A DNA stretch of 35,175 nucleotides, taken from DATEJJ01 sp039649115 (lineage in GTDB: Bacteria; Actinomycetota; Actinomycetes; Mycobacteriales; Micromonosporaceae). The stretch lies in NCBI GenBank assembly GCA_039649115.1, contig JBBWZQ010000049.1, forward strand, positions 1-35,175, read 5' to 3'. The notes below the pieces were generated by a model, which searched no databases, was not told the DNA's origin, and was given only the letters and a program-made list of their open reading frames with translations. A program made the position numbers and the translations under genes. Positions 18,757-26,283 of this stretch are shown here, one piece after another. Each line of letters starts with the position of its first letter. Position 1 is the first letter of the stretch.

Positions 18757-19533
18757 ATGAGGGCGGGGGATCCGGCCGCGGTCGCGGAGTGGCTGGCGGC
18801 CGCGCGGCGGGCGGTGGCGCTGACCGGAGCGGGCATCTCCACCGACTCCGGGATCCCCGACTTCCGCGGTCCCGACGGCGTCTGGACCCGCGACCCCGCG
18901 GCGGCCAACCTGGCCACGCTCGACGCCTACGTGCGCGACCCGCTGGTGCGCCTGCGGTCCTGGCAGATCCGGCGGGACCACGCGGCCTGGCGGGCCGAGC
19001 CCAACGCCGGGCACCTGGCCCTGGCACGGCTGGCCGGGGCGGGGCACCTCGCCGCGATCGTGACCCAGAACATCGACGGGCTGCACCAGCGCGCCGGTAC
19101 CGACCCCGCCTCGGTCATCGAGATCCACGGGACGATGTTCGAGGTCGAGTGCCTGGCCTGCCGCGACCGGACGGCAATGGCCGAGGCGCTGCAGCGGGTG
19201 GCCGGCGGCGAGCCGGATCCGTCCTGCCTGCGCTGCGGCGGCATCCTCAAGGCCGCGACGATCTCCTTCGGTCAGCCGCTGGACCCGCGCACCCTGCGCC
19301 GGGCGGTGACCGCGGCGCAACGGGCCGACCTGCTGCTCGCGATCGGCAGCTCGCTGTCGGTCCATCCGGCGGCCGGGCTGGTGGAGGTCGCGGCCGACGC
19401 GGGTGCCCGGGTGGTCATCGTCAACGCCAGCCCGACCCCGTACGACACGCTCGCCGACGCGGTGCTGCGCGAGCCCATCGGCGAGATACTGCCGGCCCTG
19501 GTCGGCGCGGCGCTGGCCGGCCCGGCGGGCTAG
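18757..19533 (+). CDS. Sir2-family NAD-dependent protein deacylase
   Basis: A 258-aa sirtuin. It removes acyl groups from lysines using NAD+, yielding nicotinamide and O-acyl-ADP-ribose. Motifs: GAGISTDSGIPDFRG (24-38), TQNIDGLHQRAG (103-114), catalytic His124 in IEIHG, the zinc cysteines CLAC (132, 135) and CLRC (157, 160), GSSLSVHPAAG and IVNASPTPYD. The Ala-Trp/Tyr-Arg pocket typical of desuccinylases is not evident; after PDFRG the sequence is PDGVWTRDP as in actinobacterial deacetylases. ATG 18757 (or GTG 18754) lies 34 bp from the divergent thioesterase start with no clear ribosome-binding site, so a leaderless transcript is plausible. Confidence 0.93.
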   Translation: MRAGDPAAVAEWLAAARRAVALTGAGISTDSGIPDFRGPDGVWTRDPAAANLATLDAYVRDPLVRLRSWQIRRDHAAWRAEPNAGHLALARLAGAGHLAAIVTQNIDGLHQRAGTDPASVIEIHGTMFEVECLACRDRTAMAEALQRVAGGEPDPSCLRCGGILKAATISFGQPLDPRTLRRAVTAAQRADLLLAIGSSLSVHPAAGLVEVAADAGARVVIVNASPTPYDTLADAVLREPIGEILPALVGAALAGPAG

Positions 19534-21551
19534 CCGCCGTTCTGGCTGGCGGGCAGCCGGCCGGGTGGCAGTGCGTACCCGATCTGGTACGGCTCCATGT
19601 GCAGTTGCCAGCCGCGGGGCAGGTAGTAGCGGCACACGGCCGCCGGCGCGGCGCACACGATCGCGTCGACGCTGTTCCCCTTCGCGGCCGGCAGCGAGGG
19701 CACGAGCGTCTGCAGCGCCACGATCGTGTCGCCGCGCAGCAGCACCCACCACGGGTACTCCCAGCTGTTGCCCTCCTGCACGAGGCCGACGCGGTGCGCG
19801 CCGGAGGCCCGCACCGCGGCGGCGGCCCGCTCGTAGCTGGCCAGCCACTCGGGCCGCCGGTTGAAGCGGGCCTGCATCCGGCTCTCCGTGAACAGCGAGT
19901 TGGTCCCGACCAGGCGGCGGGGCCAGCCGACCCCGACGGCGAGCCAGCCGGCGACGCCGCTGGCCGCCAGCATGGCGGCGGCCAGCCCGGTGGCGATCGC
20001 GGGACGCCAGGCACGGCGCCGCCCGCTCCGGGCCGCCGCGGCGCGTCGCAGGACAGCGTCCAGCCAGAGCCCGGCCAGCGGCGCGCCCAGCGCGAAGACG
20101 AACAGGATGAGCCGGTTGCCCCACGGCTGCCACTTCACGGTCGCCACGTATGCCAGCAGGGTCACCCAGAACGCGGCGGCGTAGGCCCGCACCGCCACCT
20201 GCTCGGCGACGCCGGCCCGGCGCGGCCGGACCAGCAGCGCCGCCGCGCCGGCCAGCACCAGGACCGCCTCCACCGGGAACGAGGCATGGTCCTCGTCGGG
20301 TCGCCAGGACACGGCGGGGAAGTGCGAGTCCGGGAAGGTGATCTTCGGGTCGTCCGGGTTGACGTGCACCCATCTGGCGATGTGCAGCACCGCCGATCCG
20401 GTGACGCCGTTCACTCTGGTGCTCGGTGGCTGGATCGCGGTCTGCCCGATCCGCAGCGCGTTGACCAGCACGGACGCCGGATCGTGCCGCTGCATCGAGA
20501 TGGAGTCGCGCAGGTACGGCGGCCCCAGCGGGTTGCCGTACGAGTCGTCGACCCGGTTGACGTACGGGCCGGCGATGACCACGGCGACGGCGAGGATCCC
20601 GAGCCCGGCGAGCGCGGTCGCGGGGAGCCTGCGCGGCAGGGCTCCGCGGGCGAGCCGCACCTGGGCGACCAGCCAGATCAGCAGCAGCGGTGCCGCCGCG
20701 AGCAGCCCGGTCGCCTTGCTCAGCCCGGTCAGGCCGACCGCCGTGCCGATGAGCAGCGCGTCGACCGGCCCGGTCCGGCGGCGGACCTGGTCGAGCACCA
20801 GCGTGGCGACGCAGGCGACCCAGCCGGCCACCACGAGGTCGGTCTGGGTGCTGGTCGCCTCCAGGGCCACGATCGGTGTGGTACCCACGACGAAGGCGGC
20901 CAGCAGTTGCGCCCGGCCGGAACCGCCGAGCTGCCCGGCGATGCGCGAGGCCAGCACCGCGCAGGCGACGCCGGCCGACCATTGCAGCAGGTTGTAGAAC
21001 AGGTCGCCGCCGGTGAGCACGCGCAGGTGCAGGAGCAGGTACTCGGCGCCGGGGGCGATGGACAGCTGCCGGTGGATGCGGGTGGCGAAGAACCGGACGT
21101 CGTGCTGCGCCACCCAGTGCTCGATCTTGGGCAGGTGGTACGTCTGCGAGTCGAAGTTGTTCGGCGGGTACCCGAGCGCGAGTACCAGCTCGGCGACCAG
21201 CAGGCCGGCGAGGGCCACCACCGTGATCCGCTCGATCCGGGACGCGTCCCGCCACGGCCCCGCCACCCGCTCGCCGATCCCGGCCAGGCGGATACCGTCC
21301 CGCCGGTACCGCCACACCGCGGCGGCGGCGGCCAGCACGAGCGCGCCGGACCAGGCCAGCGCGAGCGGTCCCAGGGTCAGCGCGTGCCCGGCCGAGAGCA
21401 GCTCGACGAGTACCACGGCGCCGCCGCCGAGGATCAGGGCGGCCCGGACCAGCGCGAGGCGTACCGGCGCGAAGACCGGTCGGGCCGGGTGCACGGCATA
21501 CCCGAGCAGCGGATAGGTGAGCAACGGGAGGACGCCGAGCAGTGCGAGCAC
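19530..21551 (-). CDS. GT39-like polytopic membrane glycosyltransferase
   Basis: A protein of about 673 aa with roughly 11-12 hydrophobic helices, then a soluble C-terminal domain (about 560-673) ending in PPGRLPASQNGG. The first large loop carries NFDSQTYHLPKIEHWVAQHD; an acidic residue there is typical of the dolichyl-phosphate-mannose mannosyltransferase (GT-C, PMT/ArnT) superfamily. It probably transfers a lipid-linked sugar on the outer face of the membrane; donor and acceptor cannot be read. The open frame extends to 21662, but its first ~30 residues overlap the ydbT-like gene out of frame and look non-coding. GTG 21551 or TTG 21557 just after that gene's stop is more likely. It is the last gene of the operon, and its stop overlaps that of sir2. 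Confidence 0.8.
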   Translation of the reverse strand: MLALLGVLPLLTYPLLGYAVHPARPVFAPVRLALVRAALILGGGAVVLVELLSAGHALTLGPLALAWSGALVLAAAAAVWRYRRDGIRLAGIGERVAGPWRDASRIERITVVALAGLLVAELVLALGYPPNNFDSQTYHLPKIEHWVAQHDVRFFATRIHRQLSIAPGAEYLLLHLRVLTGGDLFYNLLQWSAGVACAVLASRIAGQLGGSGRAQLLAAFVVGTTPIVALEATSTQTDLVVAGWVACVATLVLDQVRRRTGPVDALLIGTAVGLTGLSKATGLLAAAPLLLIWLVAQVRLARGALPRRLPATALAGLGILAVAVVIAGPYVNRVDDSYGNPLGPPYLRDSISMQRHDPASVLVNALRIGQTAIQPPSTRVNGVTGSAVLHIARWVHVNPDDPKITFPDSHFPAVSWRPDEDHASFPVEAVLVLAGAAALLVRPRRAGVAEQVAVRAYAAAFWVTLLAYVATVKWQPWGNRLILFVFALGAPLAGLWLDAVLRRAAAARSGRRRAWRPAIATGLAAAMLAASGVAGWLAVGVGWPRRLVGTNSLFTESRMQARFNRRPEWLASYERAAAAVRASGAHRVGLVQEGNSWEYPWWVLLRGDTIVALQTLVPSLPAAKGNSVDAIVCAAPAAVCRYYLPRGWQLHMEPYQIGYALPPGRLPASQNGG

Positions 21552-21573
21552 CCGCAAAGTAAATAACGCGCGA

Positions 21574-22896
21574 TCAAGCGGCGTCGGACCGGGCTGCGCG
21601 GGCGCGCCGGGAGAGCTCCTCGGCCAGCGCGTACGCCTCCCGTACATCGCGATCGACGGCAACCGCGTGCAGCGCGCCGGCCGTATCCACGTGCACGGTC
21701 GCCAGCCGCAGCCGCCGTTGCAGCGGCCCCCGCACGACGCGCACGCTCTGCACCCGCGCGTAGGGCACGAGGACCAGCTCGCGTGCCAACCACCCGTCCC
21801 GGACCGCGAACACCGACTCCGCCAGCGCGACCCCGAGGTTCGGCTGCCGCAGCGGGGCCAACCACCGGGCCCGGCGCGGTGCGGGTGCCATCGTCAGCCC
21901 CGCGAAGTCCACCCCCGGCAGCACCTCCGCGACCACCCTGCGCGCGGTCTGCTCCGCGGCGACCGGCAGCAGCCGGTCCACGTGCGTCTCGGCCTGCCGG
22001 TCGTGCGCGCCGTACCCGGCGATGTCGATGCGCGCGTGTACCCAGCCGGGAATGCGCCACAGCAGCGGCCAGGTCACCCCGACCGCCTGTACCCGCCTCG
22101 CCGGCAGCGTCTGCACCCGCGTCTCCAGCAGCCCGTGGCGCAGGACCAGGCCGGCCGGTCCGGCGCCGATCCGGAAGTGCCAGTCGTCCACGACCCGCCG
22201 CACCGGCCGCAGCAGCACGCCGCCGAGCGCGGTCAGCGTGCTGGCCACCCCCACGAATGTCCACACTGGACTTTCCAGGTACGGCAGGAGGACCGCGACC
22301 AGGGCGAGCGGGATGGCCCAGATGTGCGGTGTGAGCAGCTGGCTCTGCAGGAGCTGGCGGTTCCCGACGGCGTGCACGAGGCGCTCGGCCGGCACGGGAG
22401 CCGGCTGGTCGCCCGCGCTCACCGCCGCCGGGGCCGGCGCGTCGCCGGCATGCGCCACCGCCAGCAGCCGCTCGCGCAGCATGGCCGCCTGCCGCACGGT
22501 CAGGTACGACAGCGGCGCCTCGGTCTTGTGCGCGCCGACCACCTCGAGCTTCAGCTCGGCCAGCCCGGTGAGCCGGGCCAGCACCGGGCGCACCACGTCG
22601 ACCGCCTGCAGCCGCTCCAGCGGGATGGTGCGGTGCCGGCGGAACAGCAGGCCCTCGGAGATGCGCAGCTCGCGCCCGACCACGGCGTACCCCGTGACGA
22701 GCCAGCTGACCACCGACAGCAGGAACGCGAAGAACAGCACGACCAGCACGAGCAGCAGCCACCGGGGCAGCCCGAGCTGCGCGTACCCCTGCCAGGAGAT
22801 GGCCGCGACGATCACCGCGAGCATCCGGGCGCTGCGCAGCAGCGGCGTGAGGGGGTGCAGCCGGGACAGGCCTGCCCGCGCGTCCATGGAGGTCAC
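21574..22896 (-). CDS. ydbT: PH domain-containing membrane protein (YdbT-like)
   Basis: A 440-aa protein with bacterial PH-like (bPH2) domains between membrane segments. TM helices lie near 20-65 and 210-250. PH modules appear at about 66-140 (VVGRELRISEGLLFRRHRTIPLE, cited from GRELRISEG, then RLQAVDVVRP), in the middle (LVLRHGLLETRVQTLPARRV) and at the C-terminus (VLVPYARVQSVRVVRGPLQ). The RIPL/QAVDV pattern is typical of YdbT. The GTG at 22896 is chosen because it overlaps the TGA of the ydbS-like gene as GTGA, after CGAGGG. YdbS/YdbT pairs are known from Bacillus, where they have been tied to bacteriocin resistance. Here the role is inferred to be in the envelope. Confidence 0.85.
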   Translation of the reverse strand: MTSMDARAGLSRLHPLTPLLRSARMLAVIVAAISWQGYAQLGLPRWLLLVLVVLFFAFLLSVVSWLVTGYAVVGRELRISEGLLFRRHRTIPLERLQAVDVVRPVLARLTGLAELKLEVVGAHKTEAPLSYLTVRQAAMLRERLLAVAHAGDAPAPAAVSAGDQPAPVPAERLVHAVGNRQLLQSQLLTPHIWAIPLALVAVLLPYLESPVWTFVGVASTLTALGGVLLRPVRRVVDDWHFRIGAGPAGLVLRHGLLETRVQTLPARRVQAVGVTWPLLWRIPGWVHARIDIAGYGAHDRQAETHVDRLLPVAAEQTARRVVAEVLPGVDFAGLTMAPAPRRARWLAPLRQPNLGVALAESVFAVRDGWLARELVLVPYARVQSVRVVRGPLQRRLRLATVHVDTAGALHAVAVDRDVREAYALAEELSRRARAARSDAA

Positions 22897-23405
22897 AGGC
22901 CCTCGAGGTGGACCTCGCCGAGCGCGGTGAGCCGGTCGCGCAGGCGCGCGGCGTCGGCCCGGTCCAGCCCGGGCACCCGCGCGTTGGACGCCGCGGCGGC
23001 GGTGTGCATCTGCACCGTGGCCAGGCCCAGTGCCCGCTCCAGCGGCCCGGCCGTGACATCCACGAACTGCATCCGGGCGAACGGCACGATGGACAGCCGG
23101 CGGACGAACAGCCCGTGGCGCACCAGCAGGTCCACGTCCCGCTCCGCGTATCCCCAGGAGCGCACCGAACGCACGATCAGCAGCGCCCGCACCGCGGTGG
23201 CGGCGGCGGCCAGCGCGGCGAGGCCCAGCGCCGGCCAGAGCCCGATCCACCAGCCCGCCACCGCGCAGCCGGCGAGGACGGCGGCGAGCCAGGCCAGCAG
23301 GTGCGCCTGCTCCACCCAGACGAGGCGGCGGGAGACCGGCTGCCAGGCGACCGTGTCCGGCCAGGCGGACAGGGGGTCGGGGATGGGTGCGGTCACCGGG
23401 GTCAC
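22893..23405 (-). CDS. ydbS: PH domain-containing membrane protein (YdbS-like)
   Basis: A 170-aa protein. Two TM helices near 34-80 are followed by one bPH2 domain: DVDLLVRHGLFVRRLSIVPF (91-110), then ARMQFVDVTAGPLERALGLA and a helical end. This is the usual small partner of YdbT. The GTG at 23405 overlaps the upstream TGA (GTGA, 23402-23405), and its own TGA overlaps the next GTG. Three genes in a row are therefore joined by 4-bp overlaps and must be made in a coordinated ratio. An alternative in-frame GTG lies 9 bp further in. Confidence 0.87.
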   Translation of the reverse strand: MTPVTAPIPDPLSAWPDTVAWQPVSRRLVWVEQAHLLAWLAAVLAGCAVAGWWIGLWPALGLAALAAAATAVRALLIVRSVRSWGYAERDVDLLVRHGLFVRRLSIVPFARMQFVDVTAGPLERALGLATVQMHTAAAASNARVPGLDRADAARLRDRLTALGEVHLEGL

Positions 23406-23614
23406 TCTTCGAGGGTAGGCGCGGGCTCGATCTCGCGCAGAAACTCGCGGGCACCGAGGAAATCGCCGAGTGTGCCGCGATGAGCATCACAGGCGAGCCA
23501 GGTCTTGCGCCGCTGCGGCGGGTGCAGCTTCGGGTTGTTCCAGCGCAGCGCCCACGTCGCGGCCTGCCGGCAGCCCTTTGCCGAGCAGACCAGATCCCGC
23601 TGCGGGCTCGTCAT
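23402..23614 (-). CDS. Small Cys/His protein, first gene of the PH-domain operon
   Basis: A 70-aa protein with CSAKGC (10-15), a conserved core WALRWNNPKLHPPQRRKTWL, then CDAHRGTLGDFL. The C-x4-C and C-x2-H pairs could form one zinc site (inference). I recognise it as a small actinobacterial family often labelled acetone carboxylase in databases, a label not supported by its size or motifs. The ATG at 23614 is selected because upstream residues of the open frame are unconserved and Pro/Ala-rich. It overlaps the ydbS-like start by 4 bp. Direct repeats with TTGG-N-CCAA symmetry lie 21-54 bp upstream. Confidence 0.85.
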   Translation of the reverse strand: MTSPQRDLVCSAKGCRQAATWALRWNNPKLHPPQRRKTWLACDAHRGTLGDFLGAREFLREIEPAPTLEE

Positions 23615-23634
23615 GGTTTCGAGTGTGCCAGGTT

Positions 23635-23668
23635 GCCCATTGGTCCAACCCGGCCCATTGGTCCAACC
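23635..23668. repeat. Two tandem 16-bp repeats with TTGG-T-CCAA symmetry
   Basis: GCCCATTGGTCCAACC occurs at 23635-23650 and again at 23653-23668 (18-bp period). Each contains the odd palindrome TTGG-T-CCAA. They sit 21-54 bp upstream of the ATG at 23614 on the minus strand, where an operator would overlap the core promoter. Spacing of about two helical turns would place two dimers on neighbouring faces. The half-site TGGT-N3-AC resembles FadR-subfamily GntR operators, but this is only a resemblance. Confidence 0.6.
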
Positions 23669-23761
23669 GGCATTGTGCCGCGCCGCCCAGGCGGAAGCGC
23701 TGGTCAGGGGCTTGGGCAGGGGTCCCGCGCGGGGCGCCGCCGTGCTGGCGCCGAAACGAGG

Positions 23762-23890
23762 CGGAAATAGAAGCGCCGGGCGGCCACGGGGGAAGCCGCC
23801 CGGCGACGCTGAAATCGTACCCATGACGAGGCCCCTGATGTCTACCCGTGGCACGTGCCCTTTCGGTCGAATTCGCAGAAGATGATCGGC
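23762..23890 (-). ncRNA. Candidate small RNA or leader with terminator hairpin
   Basis: On the minus strand TTGACA (23925-23920) is followed about 115 bp later by a perfect 11-bp hairpin, CGCCGGGCGGC pairing across a 10-nt loop (TTCCCCCGTG) at 23805-23774, and then GCTTCTATTTCC. This is the layout of a short transcript ending at an intrinsic terminator or attenuator ahead of the Cys/His gene. The -10 region is poor (CTGAGG at the right distance). A short frame from ATG 23824 crosses the hairpin but lacks a ribosome-binding site. The C-rich loop recalls actinobacterial 6C RNA, but a second C-loop hairpin was not found. Confidence 0.3.
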
Positions 23891-24074
23891 GGGGCCCCTC
23901 AGCCGGACGCTCCCGCCCCTGTCAACCGCCCTTGTCGCCGGTCGCCGCCCGCGCACACCGACTCTTACGCGATTGGGAAGTGGTCGACGAGCGGCCGGTC
24001 GGGGAAGCGTGCCAAGCTAGTGACGTTGCCGGTGTCCGAACGGGCACCAAACCGCACGAATCGCTGGAGGACCG

Positions 24075-25199
24075 GTGGCCCAGCCGACACTGCCCCCGAG
24101 CCCCGTCTCGCCGGGAGCCGACCGCGCCGCGCCGAGCACGCCCGCGCAGGACGCGTCCCTGCTGGAACGGGCGTTGTTCGAGGTCAAGCGGGTGATCGTG
24201 GGCCAGGACCGGATGATTGAACGGATGTTCGTGGCGCTTCTGGCGCGTGGTCACTGCCTGCTGGAGGGGGTACCCGGCGTCGCGAAGACCCTGGCGGTGG
24301 AGACCCTGGCCCGGGTGGTCGGCGGCTCGTTCGCGCGCATCCAGTTCACCCCCGACCTGGTACCGGCCGACATCGTGGGGACCCGGATCTACCGCGCGTC
24401 CAGCGAGAGGTTCGACATCGAGCTGGGCCCGGTGTTCGTGAACTTCCTGCTGGCCGACGAGATCAACCGGGCCCCGGCGAAGGTACAGTCCGCGCTGCTG
24501 GAGGTGATGGCCGAGCAGCAGGTGTCGATCGGCGGCCAGACGCACGAGGTACCGCGGCCGTTCCTGGTGATGGCGACGCAGAACCCGATCGAGCAGGAGG
24601 GCGTGTACCCGCTGCCGGAGGCGCAGCGCGACCGGTTCCTCATGAAGATCAACGTGGGGTACCCGACAGACGCCGAGGAGCGCGAGATCGTGTACCGGAT
24701 GGGGGTCTCCGCGCCGGAGCCGACCAGCGTCTTCACCCCGCTCGACCTGATCGGGCTGCAGGGCAAGGCGGACGAGGTCTTCGTGCACAACGCGCTGGTC
24801 GACTACGCGGTGCGGCTGGTCCTGGCGACCCGCTCGCCGGCCGACTACGGCATGCCCGACGTGGCGCAGCTCATCCAGTACGGCGCCAGCCCCCGCGCCT
24901 CCCTGGGCATCGTGCGGGCGACCCGGGCGCTGGCCCTGCTGCGCGGGCGAGACTACGCCCTGCCCCAGGACGTGCAGGACGTCGCGTCGGACATCCTGCG
25001 GCACCGCCTGGTGCTCACCTACGACGCGCTGGCCGACGACATCCCGGCCGACCGCATCATCGACCGCGTCCTGGGCACCATCCCGCTGCCCACGGTGGCC
25101 CCGAGACAGAACGCCAGCCCCCCGGCGAACCCCACCCCCAACGGCGCCGCCTACGCCGCTACCACCACCACCTGGCCCAGCCCCGGACGCCCGCTGTGA
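24075..25199 (+). CDS. moxR: MoxR family AAA+ ATPase
   Basis: A 374-aa AAA+ ATPase of the MoxR/RavA clade. Walker A is GVPGVAKT (65-72), Walker B is FLLADE (124-129), sensor 1 is ATQN (167-170), and EAQRDRF (182-188) carries the likely Arg finger. These ATPases act as chaperones with VWA partner proteins, and DUF58 and VWA genes follow directly. A Pro/Ser-rich N-terminus (1-26) and an Ala/Pro/Thr-rich C-terminal tail look disordered. GTG 24075 has a perfect GGAGG 4 nt upstream. Gene order matches mycobacterial moxR1-Rv1480-Rv1481. Confidence 0.95.
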   Translation: MAQPTLPPSPVSPGADRAAPSTPAQDASLLERALFEVKRVIVGQDRMIERMFVALLARGHCLLEGVPGVAKTLAVETLARVVGGSFARIQFTPDLVPADIVGTRIYRASSERFDIELGPVFVNFLLADEINRAPAKVQSALLEVMAEQQVSIGGQTHEVPRPFLVMATQNPIEQEGVYPLPEAQRDRFLMKINVGYPTDAEEREIVYRMGVSAPEPTSVFTPLDLIGLQGKADEVFVHNALVDYAVRLVLATRSPADYGMPDVAQLIQYGASPRASLGIVRATRALALLRGRDYALPQDVQDVASDILRHRLVLTYDALADDIPADRIIDRVLGTIPLPTVAPRQNASPPANPTPNGAAYAATTTTWPSPGRPL

Positions 25200-25209
25200 C
25201 GCAAGATCG

Positions 25210-25264
25210 CGAAGTTGCGGTGTCGGGCGGGCGCGGACCCCGCGACTTCGACGAAGTTGCGGGG
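25210..25264. repeat. Direct repeat and hairpin between moxR and the DUF58 gene
   Basis: CGAAGTTGCGG is present at 25210-25220 and 25252-25262. The second copy pairs with CCCCGCGACT (25238-25247) to give a 10-bp stem with one G-T pair and the loop TCGACGA, followed by TTTT at 25275-25278. It may be a partial terminator lowering DUF58/VWA expression relative to moxR, or a mobile palindromic repeat. It occupies most of the 91-bp gap in an otherwise tight operon. Confidence 0.55.
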
Positions 25265-25290
25265 ATCCTGAGGGTTTTCTGGGGGAGTGC

Positions 25291-26283
25291 GTGAGTCGGG
25301 AGCGGGTTGCCGGGGTGGGGCGGCTGCGGAAGCGGGCGCCGGAGGAGAGTGACGTGCACAGCGGGCCGCTGGCCGAGGCGGCGCGGGCCGAGCCCGTCCT
25401 CGGCAAGCTGCAACTGCTGATCACCCGCAAGCTCGACGGCCTGCTCCAGGGCGACTACCTGGGTCTGCTGCCCGGACCCGGCACCGAGGCCGGCGAGTCG
25501 CGGGAGTACCGCCCCGGCGACGACGTGCGGCGCATGGACTGGCCGGTGACCGCCCGCACCACCATCCCGCACGTCCGCCAGACGGTCGCCGACCGGGAGC
25601 TGGAGACCTGGCTCGCGGTCGACATGTCGGCGAGCCTGGACTTCGGTACCGCAAAGTCCCTGAAGCGCGACCTGGCCATCGCCGCGGTGGCCGCGGTGGC
25701 CCACCTGACGGTGCGCGGCGGCAACCGGATCGGCGCGGTGGTCGGCACCGGCGGCCCCGACCGGGCCGCGGTGACCCGGCTGCCGGCCCGTCCGGGCCGC
25801 AAGGACGCGCAGGGCCTGCTGCGCGCGGTCGCGCGGATTCCGGTGCGGCCGGGCCGGGCCGACCTGGGCGCGCTGATCGACTCGCTGAACCGCCCGCCCC
25901 GCCGGCGCGGGCAGGCCGTCGTGGTCTCCGACTTCCTGGTACCTCCGGAGCAGTGGGAGCGGCCGCTGCGCAAGCTCGGCGTGCGCCACGACGTGCTGGC
26001 CATCGAGGTGGTCGACCCGCGCGAGCTGGAGCTGACCGACGCCGGGGTGATGGAGTTCGTCGACCCGGAGACCGGTGCCGTGCACGAGGTGCACACCGGG
26101 GACGCCCGGCTGCGCGCCCGCTACGCCGCCGGTGCCGCGGCTCAGCGGGCCGCGATCGCGACGGCACTGCGCGGGGCGGGCGCGGCCCACCTGCGACTGC
26201 GTACCGACAGTGACTGGCTGCTGGACATCGTGCGCTTCGTCGCCGCCCAGCGGCATGCCCGTACGAGGGGAACCACACGATGA
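25291..26283 (+). CDS. DUF58 domain-containing protein
   Basis: A 330-aa soluble protein. The DUF58 signature YRPGDDVRRMDWPVTART lies at 73-90. The next strand AVDMSASLDFG (109-119) keeps a DxSxS MIDAS-like motif of a VWA fold, and VVVSDF follows further on. DUF58 proteins are regular partners of MoxR ATPases. GTG 25291 has GGGGGAG 3 nt upstream. The TGA overlaps the ATG of the next gene (ATGA), indicating coupling. Family evidence gives no enzymatic role; a scaffold or client-adaptor role for MoxR is inferred. Confidence 0.93.
   Translation: MSRERVAGVGRLRKRAPEESDVHSGPLAEAARAEPVLGKLQLLITRKLDGLLQGDYLGLLPGPGTEAGESREYRPGDDVRRMDWPVTARTTIPHVRQTVADRELETWLAVDMSASLDFGTAKSLKRDLAIAAVAAVAHLTVRGGNRIGAVVGTGGPDRAAVTRLPARPGRKDAQGLLRAVARIPVRPGRADLGALIDSLNRPPRRRGQAVVVSDFLVPPEQWERPLRKLGVRHDVLAIEVVDPRELELTDAGVMEFVDPETGAVHEVHTGDARLRARYAAGAAAQRAAIATALRGAGAAHLRLRTDSDWLLDIVRFVAAQRHARTRGTTR

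Larger units (their letters stand above)
23615..24074. other. 460-bp divergent regulatory region
   Basis: No protein gene is supported here. It contains tandem 16-bp repeats (23635-23668), a strong GC hairpin (23774-23805) followed on the minus strand by a pyrimidine/T-rich stretch, and a minus-strand TTGACA (23920-23925). The palindrome GGCACGTGCC lies near 23850. The right end holds the moxR ribosome-binding site GGAGG, 4 nt before its GTG. Promoters for moxR (+) and for the small Cys/His gene operon (-) must lie within it. Confidence 0.6.

Noticed and set aside
17524..21315. 1263-codon minus-strand open frame continuous with the MBL protein
   Set aside because: Only the last 274 codons are family-like. 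The upstream part is antisense to sir2 and out of frame in the glycosyltransferase gene, and is Arg/Gly-rich noise.
21552..21662. Extending the glycosyltransferase to ATG 21662
   Set aside because: The added residues overlap the ydbT-like coding region out of frame and look like shadow sequence. Starts just past that gene's stop are more economical, though this is not proven.
23762..23890. Firm assignment as 6C RNA or a c-di-AMP riboswitch
   Set aside because: Only one C-rich loop is visible, with 5 Cs, and the conserved ydaO core was not found. Left as an unassigned candidate RNA.
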